Assembly: GCA_018873245.2 (NCBI GenBank)
Contig: JAEMBT020000004.1
Coordinates: 5,876,573 to 5,940,572 of the forward strand
DNA length: 64,000 nt
Direction of reading: 5' to 3'
DNA from: Archegozetes longisetosus
Taxonomy: Eukaryota; Arthropoda; Arachnida; Sarcoptiformes; Trhypochthoniidae
Positions 37,301 through 50,600 of this stretch are shown in pieces. The translations under genes were made by a program, and so were the position numbers. Position 1 is the first letter of the stretch, and the number at the start of each line of letters is the position of its first letter. The notes beneath the pieces are model-generated. The model was not told the origin of the DNA, ran no database searches, and saw only the letters and a list, made by a program, of their open reading frames with translations.

Positions 37301-40300
37301 AACTCAATTCAACTTTTGCATATCAATAAAAAATTATAGCTGAGAAAGTTCAGCTCAAATAAATAATAATTTTCATGATTTTTGCATACTTTGAAGGCCA
37401 AATTAATGAGTTTTTCTATCATCATTTTTCTCGATTAATTTTAACATTCAATTCTGAGCTTTTTTTGCCTACTTATTATGGAACCGAGCATATTCACCCC
37501 TCAATCTAATTAAACTGTGAATATATTTCGCATTCTAATCAATTTCACTAAGTTTTATGGAATTTCAACGAATATCACGAGATAATAGCTTTCCTGAGCT
37601 TATGCTCAGAATGTAAGAGTCATCAGATTCTGAAAAATAGATCTGATTTTCTTCTGGCTCTATGAAATTGTTTAGTTCTTTTAACTTATCCTTAAAAGTC
37701 AGCTATACGTTGGATCTTAAAGTTATAAAATGTATTAGATCAGACTCATTTTGAAAATTGTACGCCTCGTAGTGAGAAGATAGTTCAATGATTGAGTATA
37801 AATTAGTTACTCATAGAATACATTCCACGGATTCTGTGCATATTTTAAAAATCAATATAAATTTCATGCTAAAGATCTGGGTATCAAATTTCAAATTAAG
37901 TGAAAAATGATTGAAAATGGGCAGTGCTTTAATGAATTTAAATTATTTGATTTGTTACAACTAGAAGACTATGATTTAATTAAAGGTATTAGTTGTTAAT
38001 CTATTTTGATTATCACTTTAATTGAGCATAAATCATCTCAATAGTCAAGACCAGTTCAAGTAATTCTATCTCTCGCAGTGTGCGAATAAAAATAAATTGG
38101 AGTATCTGTTGAAAAACAAATTTGATTCTTAATGAGCTTGAATTTTTTTATAGAAAAATGAAAATCCTCTAAAAATTGAAACAGAACTGTTCAGATAAGC
38201 TTATTTTCAGTTTTTACGATTACTAGTGAAAATATTCAAAAATATTTAGTTTGAGTCGTATAAGCTGAACTTTAGACATGAAAAAAACTTTCTCTTTCAA
38301 AAAATCCATTTCCATAAAAGATATGCACCGATTCTCTTATGCATAAGAAAGAGCGTTTCAATTTTAGAAACGACTAATTTTAATATTTTATCTTTCCAAC
38401 AGTATTATCGAACATTCTTTAAAAAATATTTTACATAATTTATCTTCTATCATCTCAAATTTCACTTATAAACTAAAGAATTTATGTTAGAAGTTTCATT
38501 TTTTGACTCAATTTCGATTTGTTCTATCATTGAGTAGTAGACAATAAGTAGATTTACGAACCTTTCATATTTTACAAGTTTGCAGACTCAACCAAATAAT
38601 TGAATTTGAGCAAAAAATCATTAGAACATAGTAGTAGTAATTTATCTCATATAAATTATTTGTCCAGTATTTAGATACTCAGTTGAATAATAATGATCAC
38701 AAGTTTAGTTACTAGGTATCAGTACACTTAAAATTTATTAATCCTCGATAAGTGATGCGTAAGAACGTATCCACAGGGTAATTGATATATCTATAAAACT
38801 ACATTCAATAACAAAAAGCATATGTATTAATAGCTAACAGTATATATCGTAAGAAGCGTCCCTTAAGAGCATAAGAACGAGCTCTCCATCAGAAGCTTTC
38901 CGTATCTATAGAGGATTAATAAGTTTTCAAGTATACTTATCATTTCAATTATTGTGATTCTATCATAAAGTAGTACTGTTTGCGAATGGACCCCCCTTAA
39001 CGTCAGCAAACAAGCCAATAACTGAACACGTTAGTGGGGTAAAGCGCATACTTAGGGGAGTCAATTTGAGACTATCTTACCATAGAGTCGCAGTTCGATC
39101 TTATGCGATTAAACAAGTATGTTTCAAATACTTAGAAGTACTCTTAATAACGCGTTTTAAGAATATAGACAAGCTTTCGTTAAAAATATCAGAACTGATC
39201 AACCAAATCTTGAAAATCTCTCAGAAAATTCATAAATCGAAAACTTTGAGTCTCTCTAGGGAGACGAAAATGTTATTGCTCTCTGTCAAATAGATTTTAA
39301 ACATCAATTTTGTTGGAAACAAACAGAATATTTTTGTTTTATTTGAAAAAATCAAATGACAGATTGCCATTAATGTGCTCTCTGTTTATGAGCAATTTTT
39401 TGAATTCAATTTATCACGAAATCAGATCATATCAAAAGCTTTTATAAGATTAGATATTTCATTATTATAAATGTTCTGTAATAAATAAAGTATAATTGCG
39501 CCAAATAAATGAGATTTTAGACTTAGAATCTATCTCATCTGAGAACCTTTGCAATGAATGCAAATAATTCATGCTAAATTACTTAATTAAACTTATTGAG
39601 CTTCGAATTAAATTCAATGAACTTCAGGCTCAAGTTATAAATTATTAGATTGAAAACTTAACAGAGAGTGACTGGCATTTTGATCGAAAGGAATACCAAA
39701 AGAATTTGACGAGCCAGTTTAGGAGAACCCTTTAATTTCTTTTGTCTTCAGTGTCAAATATGAATTTTGATCATTAGAATATTTTGAGAGGCACAGTCTG
39801 CTTAAATATATCAAATTTCTCCATAAAGTAGTCAGGTGTTGACGCAATAATTTAAGCTAAGTGAGGATAGCATCGTGAGTTGGTCCAACGTCATCCTCAG
39901 CTTAAGTTAAATCATTTTTGATTAGGGATTGTATTCTCTGCATAGCACCTTACAGGGTTTGGTGAGAAAATCTAACTCAGATACGAAAATCAGTAGAAAA
40001 ATCGAGTTTGGCTTAAATATCATGCTAAAATGCCCTTCGAACAAAGATATTCGGCTGAAATGCCAAGAATCTAATAGAGCTAAACTTGAGCTAATTGTGG
40101 AATCAAATGGACATAAGGTTAAGAGATTTCAAACATTAATCGTGAAGTCTCATAGTAATAGCTAATTGTTGAATTTGGTGATCTTTTGTCTTTGGTTTTG
40201 TTATCGTCTTTAAAGTTCAGCGTTTTTCAATTACTTCAAACTGAACGAATATAATAAGGACAAAAATATACTTGATTATAGTCTTAATCTCATTTTGCTT

Positions 40301-43300
40301 GAATTGGGTTTTAAACACTAAAATTAGCTCATATATTTGTTAAACGATTTTGTACTGAGTTTTTGCTCATATGAGCGCTAATTAAATGAGTGCACCTAAA
40401 AAGCAATTTTTAGCTTCAGGCGAAGTTCAAGTATTATGACAGAAAAATTAGCTTTAGTCAGAGCCAATTTGCTGAATAAGGCACTTGAATCTTAAAAGTA
40501 ATGCATAAGAGTTTATTGATAAACTCAAATAATTTTTAGAGTCAATTTTCATTATGTTCTTAAAACTTAGATTTAAATAAAAACTGAATTCTCTAAAGAA
40601 TTTATAATTGATTGACTGCATAGAGCAATAGCAGATATATAGCAGATATCAGTTTTAAGTGTCAGCCTTTTTTGTACTAAAAAAGTTGTACAGTTTTCAA
40701 TAAATACAGTTTTTGAACGTTAGCAAGTGTATCATTCTCTTCGTTTAGGTCTGAAAGTTTTGGAATAATGCAATACTAGCTCATACCCTACAATTGACAT
40801 TTACATCTATTAAAGATTTATTCGCGTTAAAAAGGTCAGCAATAAAAGCCACTATTCTCTGTTGTTCAACGTGCTCAATCATGATTTTATATGAGAAATA
40901 TAAAAGGTTTAAAAGCAGTTATACGAATATTTAGTATTGAAAATCGCAGTTTTATACCTAAACCAATTAATCAAAAATATAATCAGAAGCAGAAAATTTT
41001 CAGTTCTATAAGTAGACAGATTGACAACTTAAGAAAATAATGACAACACAGAATCAAACAAAATGTACAGTATATAGATGTTCGATGATAACCAACTAAT
41101 AAATCTAAGTCTAGAGTCTGTTCTTAAAAACTGTCTAGTGATTTTGATTAAAAAATCATTTCTCAGTTATTTAAGCGAAACATCTATCAAATAAACTTTT
41201 TTGCTCTTTTCCTTATATTTGCGATCTATTTGATGAAAATATGTATTTTATTTGAATTAAGAAATCTTATCAATTCGGAACTTATCAAAGTAAGAGCATT
41301 TCTTAAGATCACGTCACATCAAATATGGAAAGTTCTGCTAATTTTCTATTCATATAGAGCATTTTCTAGCAAAAACTTATTCATCGGTCTATATTCAGTT
41401 ATTGTTATCGTTCTCTTATGCAAATTAATGCCATATATCCTATTGGCGTCGATTACTATTGTCATTACTTAAAAGTTAACACTGTAGAATTGGCAATCTT
41501 TCTCACTGGTCACTTTACACTCTTAAAGACAATTTTTCACTGATTATAGCGAAATTGTGGTAAAATGGCAACAGTATAATTGGGTTTTAGCGAGAAATAT
41601 CAGTTTTGATTTTTACGTCTCGAGCTAATGTGGACCTATACGAAAGCAAACTTACTATAGAAATAAGTCAAGAGCGAAGTAGCCGATCATCACACTTTCT
41701 ACAATAATATATAGCCAGATTCTGCAGCTCCACATGCAATAATTGAACTGACACACCGAACTAAACCCTAAAATTGTTGCGTTAAATAGAGATAAATCAA
41801 AAGTGAAACACAAATCTAGAAAAACTTAAGAAATATTAGACTTATTTGAAACGATAAAAGAAAAATAATTGAGAAAACGTTGAAGAGTACTTGGATGAAA
41901 AAGAACTTATTGTGTGTTTATCTGAACTGTTTCATGAATTGAGCTATTTCTGATTTCCCAAATGATTCAAATTTGATTTTAATGTAAAATTTTTGTATAG
42001 AGAAATCATTTTTTGTTCAACTAGTGCTCACAAATCTTACGTGAACGACAACAATGAACTGATATTTGTGTATATTTGAATCGAGTTTAGAGTAAAAATT
42101 TCTTTTCATATAAGTGACACACATTCGCATAATTGATGCATATTTGTCACGAAATACGTTTAGTACTCATGGTTTCACTAAACATAATTAAATAGAATTG
42201 ACTTAATGTAAAACAAGGAGTAATTTGGAGATTTCAGAACATTAACTTATTTTAGATTTATTCGGCAGTCATTAGACATTCAATTAAACTCTAGCCAAAG
42301 CTCGTAATCTTGATTTTTATAATGATTTTCGAAATTTTCAAGTTTGAAACTCCCAAAATATAATAAGAAATATGATGAATAGAGGAAGTTTAATCGTAAA
42401 AACTTCTAGAAGAAAGCGATTTAAAAGCAAACTAAAAATGTGATGCTATATTGTGTATGAGTGTGTCTAAACATAATGTCGTTTATGCAAATTTAGAGTA
42501 GTTTTCTCTTTGAAAATAACTACGACCCATTAATTTAAACGTTACAACTCATTATTCAATTTAACTAACACTTAAATTGTTTATTAAGATATCTAGATTT
42601 ATTTATATTTTCCTCTAATAACAAGTTTTTTCAACTTTTCGTTGTGGACCCCATTTTCTATTTGTGTCTTAAAGCAAAACTTGTTGAGCAATCATTTTTC
42701 TTTTATCAGTTTTTATAGTTTAAGTGCTGTTCACTTGCTTACACTATTGATCAATGAATAGCTGAATAGCTTATAGAACCGAAGATCCAGCAAATGTTTC
42801 CAAACAAAAATTTCAACTTGATTCTTATTTTATGAGTACTAAAAGTTGGAGAGAAACCAATTTGTTTAAAATCGAAACCGATTTGGAAATTTGACTTTTG
42901 TTTCATTACATATTTATAAGATGATCAAAGTTTTCTGTTAAAAGTGTTTCTATTTGATGTTCTATGTTATAGTTGTTTTCTGTAGTACTATTCACTAATG
43001 GCATTATTGAAATTCAATTAGACTGCTTTTCATATCATATACAGATAGATAACTACTTTGGAACTAACTTTTTTGTGATCATTATGATAACTAAAATCAA
43101 TTTTTAAACTAATTTTTGTAAAAAGATAATGTAGATCCGTGTCGGAATGCATAGTTGTTCGTATGTAAAGTTAGGCTTGTTTTTGTCAGAATTTATGCGA
43201 AACTACGGAATACACGTAAACGACAAGACGAGTGTTGCATATTATAAATTAATGTTCTCACAGACAAGTTGAAGCCTATAAAAGTGTTTGTGCGAATGTA

Positions 43301-45635
43301 AGGTATTTTATTTGAACTGCAGCGTGTAGAGTCATCTGTATCAGTAAATTGAGTGTTGCGTTTTCAAGTAAAATGAAGACAGCAAGCACCCTACTTTAAT
43401 TTCATTATCCATGTTAAAAAATAGACAACTAAAAGTTAAATTCTCATTCAGATAAGTTTAAATCATAATTTGATCGTCAACTATGATGAATATATTGAAA
43501 TAATTTTTTGGGTAAAACAATTATCTGGCCTCAATAATAATTGTTACCTATCTTAATCAAGTATTGCTAAAAATTGATTAGCTTTAACTGAACTGATATT
43601 TGCTTTTCTATCCGAAAGTATTTTCTAGCATTTTCTACTAAAAATGCTCGGCCTATACAAATTGAGAAACGAATTTCCGGATCCGAATATTTTGCAGTAA
43701 ACGTATTTACTTAAGACATCAATTTTCATAATGAACCTGTGACTTTGATGTTTGACTGTTTTGCTCGCAGTAACTTTCAAATATTTGCATCTTAACTTTT
43801 ATATTAAATATCTCTCACTCTATCAATTTCGAAGTAGAATTTTATATGAAAATCAAAATATTTTGTTTTCAAGTATTAAAATTTGATTTTAGAAGAGAAT
43901 GTTTGAAAAATCGTTTTGACAATTGCATTTTAAAGGTCAACTCATAGAAGAGTTTAGTGAATATATACACAATTGAATGAATTTGAAAGATGATAATATG
44001 TAAACTAGTATGAGTTACAAATAAATCCAAAATATATAGCTAAAGATTGAGAAATATTTCATAAGTCTTTTTATTTGAATTTTGTGGTCGATATTCAATG
44101 GAAAGAAATCTGTTTATGAGTATATATCATGAAATTGATTCAATATTTTCTATTGTTGTGTTAAAGATGTTATTGTCGAACTGATAACTTGCAGTTCTTA
44201 TCCAGTGCTCAGAGAGTTTGAAAAATTCATATGCATTCGTAGTGTTGACATCTTGATTGTGTTTATTTTGCCGGTTATGGCGTTTTTTTAACATTTGAAA
44301 AGATTTTCAACTTCTTTATAACTGATCAGGATTTTGTTGATAGAAAAACTTATTATTCGGGTATAGAATCGGAAAGCATAATATGAGTAACTGACGCATA
44401 AATCAGTTTTGATAGAGTATCGAAAATAACATTATAATACTAATTGTTTTTTTCAAGGGTAAACACTATATTCTTATCAAAAATGATGCACCCATTCAGT
44501 TATTGAGCGCAAAAAAGTTAATTATATCTTTCTTTTTAAGCTCAATTTATTTCTATATTAATCTATTTGTTTTATAAAGCTTTCAATAATGGCTAGACTT
44601 GTTATGAGTTATGCAGATTTTGATGCATCTGATGAGACTTCAATTGAAATACTCCAATTGAGCTGAACTAGTTTGCAGCAAGTTTCACTCAAACAATTAT
44701 TTTGGCAGAATTTAATAAATGCTTCCTTTCTAGTAGAGTATAATTGGTTTTGAACGCTTGCATAAATCCATTATAACTTGTTTCTACTTTTCCATAATTT
44801 ATGTGAATATATATGAAACTTTTATAACTAATACTCATCTAATCGGTCATAAATTAAGAATACATATATAAACCAATTTGAATTTATATTCATTCTTATT
44901 TCCTAAAGCTACTAATTATTAAAATAAATATAACCATTTGTTTACTTTCAGTTTATCAAATCAACTTAAATTCAACTATCAGAATAACGCAAGTACAGTA
45001 ATACATCGATATAATCAGTTGGCTTATAGTGAATGCTCGTTATAGAGAACGCAATACTCTAGTACGAATACACATGAACTAATTGAAAGTTATATCTTTC
45101 AAATGAAATGTTTCTATAATGAATGAACAATTTTGCTTCTTATAAATTACTATATCGAGGTATTACTGTAATATTAATAACACAAAGTATATACAGTTAT
45201 TTTGTGAGCATAACTGTCTCAATTCTGTTAATTTTGTGGAGGTATGTGAAAAGAAGCAAATAAAATGCTATTCATTGATCAGAAGATATTTTCTCACTCG
45301 AGCAAACAATATGATAAAGAGAAGTGTTTTGGTTTTGTACAACAAATACAATTGGTGGTTGGATTCATACATTAAAAATGACTTTTTCCAAATGCTTTAG
45401 GCTCAGAGTAAAGGTTCAGTATAATATTCAGAATAGCATTGAGAATATCATTGAGAATAATATTGAGAAGAGAAGTAATAGAATGAGATTTCTTATCAAA
45501 AATAACTCACCGCATGATCCTGTATGCTTTATGAAAATTCTTTTCTGCTCACTACAAGAACGAATATTCATTTGACAAACACTCGAGTATGTTATTTCGT
45601 CATTCCCTGAAATTTCATTTATTAACAATCAGCAC

Positions 45636-45700
<65 letters not shown>

Positions 45701-47650
45701 TGAACTAAACCATTCTGTTTGAATTCATTTGTGACTTACCGCAAACTGGAGCAAATATTTCAGGATCACATCTTTCAGCACATCGACAATATGCCTGTTT
45801 GGTTGCTTCATCAACATTGCATTGCGCGCCATAAGCTAAGGATAATAATGATTCTTGTTCATATCATCATCAACTAGCTCTTTTGGGATTGAGTTAAAAT
45901 ACATATTTTTCTCTTCATTTATCAGTGAAAAATGCAAATCTAAATCTACGCTAACAATTGTGATCCTAGAATCGATTTTGTTTTATCTTTCTTTCAATCA
46001 TATGAAGAATAAACTTGCTAAATCATAGAGATTCACATATTTATAATAAAATTTGCCTCAAATGCTCGTTTGTCAGATGGTTTTATCTGTTAACTAATCA
46101 GGTTTGTAATTGATATATCAAACTAACTCTAACTGACAGAATTATGCTATTCCCCTAAACATTGTTCATATGTTGAGCGAATTGCTACAGCTTTCAACAA
46201 GTATTTAAAAAGATAATCAATTATGAATTAAATTGAAGTTATACGAAATCAGTTATATATTCAGTTATGATAATGAGCGAATTGAAAAATAGATTAGTTA
46301 AAAGTGAAAGCTGAACAAAGGATTAAAGAAGTTTAGCATCACTTACCGCAATACATCTTTTCACATGGTTCTGTTGGAAACAAATAATACAAGTTTAAAA
46401 ATATGATTGATTTATTATCACAAGTTAAACGGGTCAAAACGTTCAGCAAAGAAGCTATAGTTCTGTTTTAATAAAAGTTTAGAGTGATTCATAATTTAGA
46501 GGATAAGCTCTCATTTTGAAGTAGACAACTAGTAGTAAATCTGTTATCATATTTCAGATTTGTATTGCAGAAGCGCTTTTGTGTCTAAGTGTTAATAATG
46601 GCTTTTAACAGCAATAACTTAGAATTACTTACTATCATTAATTGAAGATTTGGCATCAAATGGTAAATCTGTAAAAGTAAAATATGTCAAATCAATTATA
46701 GTCTAACTTATTATTGGCTTTCATAATACTTAAAGCGTTTCAATATCAGTCTTATGTTTCATATAGTAATAATCTATCATGAATGACACTACACTAACCC
46801 CTATGCCGGTAAGCTTCAATAGGAGCACCGGTTCATCCGATTACTCTTTTTCTGCAATACCAATGATAACAAAAGCGGATTTAACTCGATGGAAACTTAC
46901 ATTGAACATATAAAACAGAAGCAGATATAAGCAGCACAATTGCAAGAGCAACAACACCAGAAACAAGTATAATTGGAAGCAAGTCAAATAAGGAACATCC
47001 CGATCCTCTGCCTGTTTCTCTACGAGTAACACTGCACGAATCACAACCAGCCACCTTTCCACCATCATCTTCTCTACTGCACGCTTCTCGATCATAATCA
47101 TCAAAACTTTCGTGATGATAATGATGTGAATGCTCGTGATGCCCATCTCGATGATGGGTGTAATGATAAGAATAAGTTTCTAATTCATTAGGATAGCTCT
47201 TCATTTAAAGCTCATTCGATTGAAATGCTTTATCACTCGATAGCACATGATTTACAAAGAATTTGTCGTAAATATTGTCTGCGCTAAAGCAGGACTTGGA
47301 TGTCGAAATTGACTTTATGCAAGTGCTCACTCTCTTATTCATGACAGTCATCATAAAGGATGTGAACACAGAAGTTAGACGACTGCTTATCTATCTCTCA
47401 CCAAAAAAGTTACTTAAAACTAGAGTTAGTCAAGTCTATTAGAATGATCAGCGAAATGAAACATAGAGGAATAAGTTTGTTCTCTGGGACTCACTTACAC
47501 TTATATAATACCAATTGTCACACTTGGAGAATTTGCACTCTCTCATCTTTATTCACTAAGAAAAACTTTTGCTTAACTGTATCTGCGCATTCATTGTAAT
47601 CGACGAGCTTATAGACTAGAATGTATATCCATATTTATATGAACATCACA

Positions 47651-47688
<38 letters not shown>

Positions 47689-50600
47689 ACAAATCTAAAG
47701 TGTAAAAATTTCTTCTTCAATAAAATCACGTCTTCAGATTTACTAAACCATTAGAAACATGAATAACTTTACTCTTGCTCACACTCGTCTTGTTGCATAA
47801 CATTTTAATGGCTTGTAGTCCACATTTTACAGATAGATCAACTGCTCAAATATTTAGTTTAAATGAATCTATCACTGGAGGCTCAGAATATTTGATTCAA
47901 TTGAATTACTTATTCAAAAATTTATATTTTTATATCAACGAATCTCGGAACCTATTATCAATTAAAGTATAGACAGTTATTCGTGGTTCACTTCTTTATT
48001 AATGTCTTTATCAATGATTCAGACTTTAGTTTTTGATAGAAGAAACAACTAAACAGTTATTTTATTCATAATGTCAAGTTTAAACATAATTTAATTTGCT
48101 TGCCCAACTCTTTCTCCTCTTATGAAATCTCTGAATCTGTTGTCTGAAACTAAAGTTTGATGAGTTGCACTGAGAGCACTGAAAACAGCTATATAGTGAC
48201 AATTTATGTGAGAAAAACACGACTCACACCAATACCGAACGCATTGTCACCTATAGAACATTTATAAGAGTTCAAAAACTCGTCACTTCGACACAAGATC
48301 GCGAACAATTTTCCAAAATTAGAAACAACATAACACATGATTCAGAAATACTTTGCAAATGCTTTTGAGATAATATAAAACTTTTGATATATATATATAT
48401 ATATACTGTATGTGCTTAGAGTGCTTGCTCTTCAGAGCCAGTAGTGGCTAAGATCAACGGTGGCAGAGCTCTCACTGAAGCAAAGAGAAGCAGCAATTGG
48501 TGAATGTGTGATGAAAATGCTCAGAGCAAGTCTGTAAAGCAGAACAAGTCTAAAATGTTTTGCGATAAATGTGATTTTCAGCACATATACTTTTGGACAA
48601 TTTGAGAAAAGCAACACATATTCTCTAATAACTAGAACTTGGCTCATCGGCAAATGCTCTTCCCGGGAGTTATTAACTTAATTTTCAGATACAGAGGCAA
48701 TCCCTTGGCTCGCACAAACTTTAGAATCTTTTTCAAACTTTGTCAGTTTGAAAAAAAAGAGCTTTCCAAATCAAAAGTCATCACATAAAAAGCAATTGAA
48801 TCTAATTTGTGCTGATTTTTATTCCAGCTATAATCGGATATTTTCGCTAATATCACTATACACTAATCAATCTACTTGTAATGTAAACAAAATGTAATCA
48901 ATACTCTACAAGATTTATTAAATGTTCAATTGAAATTTCAATTCATACTTTTAATGAAGGCAATTTTAATCTAGAATTTAAAATAATTTGCAGTGAAAAT
49001 GAGTGTTCCAGTAACCAAGTGAAAGTGCTCAATAAATATGAATAAATACTTTTGGAGTTGAATCCCATAAAAGATGATAATTAAGTAATTCAAATGAAAT
49101 ATTTGCGTATTTTATCTAAAAATTCTATTGTATGAAGGCTTAGGACAATTAGCAAATCTAAAAACACTTTTATGATTGAAATAATAATTTGAAAATGTGT
49201 TTAAAATTGAAAAAATATGCGTCAACTCTTATAATCGACAGAAATAACTTTTGATTTAAGTTTTTGAGTTTTTCTTAAACTAAAGCGACGCACATTGAAC
49301 TAAGACTTCTTTTGAAAAATTTATTAATCGATAGTTCTATTAAATTTTTGAAAAATAAGTCAATATAAAATCTACATTCCTTTAGCTTTAATCGATAGAG
49401 CTTCACATTCTCTCTTAACTTTCCATATGCTGATCAATTTTTTTTGTTTCACATAATCTTCGGTTCTCTCTTCTATCTATACTGAACAATCAAATTTAGT
49501 ACTTCAACACAATTGGACTTTGCTTTAAAACAAACATTCAGTTTAATATGGATAGGTTTGAATGTGGCATCAAATATTAGAGATACTAATTGAAAATATT
49601 GTCTCATATGAATCCTGTCTTTTTCTCACTTTGGTCGTTCAGAGTAACAAGTAAAACATTAGGGCAATTTTCAATCTCTTTTATTTTTGCTTTCAACTCT
49701 CAGTATTACTTTAAATGTTAAATCTTTTTTCTCACCCATTATACCATTTATATCATTAGATCTTAAGACTCAAATCCAAGTATTGACAGATTGAGGAAAA
49801 AATTTAGAATATTTGTCACAATTTCTCATATTTGTAGGCGTAAGTCATATGTTTTTATGTGAAAGATATATAAGAAGCCAAAAAGTGTCCTTTAGTTTGG
49901 TTTTGATTCCCATAAGGGAACCATTAGGAGTTCTTGGATGGTTTATCTTATAGATATAAAGTGTGCCTTTCCTTTCAGTTGACTTACTAAATAGTGATTC
50001 TGTATTGGAATGACAAAATCAGAGAACTAGATCGAGCGCCAACCAACCATTGATCCAAATATACTCTTCACGTATTACTATCCATATTAGCATTTTTATA
50101 TCGCTTTATAATGTACTTTAAGCACTAGTCCACTTTCAAAACTACACATTTTGCTCTCCATTTCAACTTAATCTGAGAGTTGTTCTCACTGTAGAGTAAG
50201 TTAGAACAGGAAGAGTACAATTTTGTGCAATATATATGCCATCACTTTCAACAATACATGCTATCATTTGCTTAACTTCACTAAAGTATATTACCAAATG
50301 TATAAAAGATAAGGCATTATTATTATTATTGTTATATCGAGTTTATGATGTACCGAATATTTCTTTATAACTCAATAAAACTGAACCGATATCAATGTAT
50401 CCTAGGCATCGATCGACTACTCATTCAAAATAGATTAAAAATATCTTCCAATTAAGCACAGAAACCCTCATAATATTTCTGTGCAAATTCCGCACGAAAA
50501 TTGCTTATTGTGGTCATATCACTGAAAATCGCATCAACATTATCTCTCATAGCGTTCATATTTACTCTTGAAAATACGACCGAATATGTTAGGTCTATAG

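Larger units (their letters stand above)
35534..45510. other. Large agrin intron between FS1 and FS2 (10 kb)
   Basis: No nested gene seen on either strand. Short open frames here lack family similarity and exon-like flanks. Contains the repeat elements listed separately, and near its 3' end (minus sense) the presumed promoter of the short secreted form. Confidence 0.5.

Noticed and set aside
39066-40165. Two plus-strand open frames of 75 and 78 aa in the large agrin intron
   Set aside because: Low-complexity K/S/I composition, no homology, no start or promoter context; expected by chance over 10 kb.
46801-46850. Possible tRNA T-arm (CCGGTTCATCCG)
   Set aside because: No matching stem, anticodon arm or acceptor stem around it.
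46841-47146. Minus-strand alternative frame across the agrin membrane exon
   Set aside because: Out-of-frame shadow; the frame at 46901-47204 has the membrane span and a consistent phase 1 donor.
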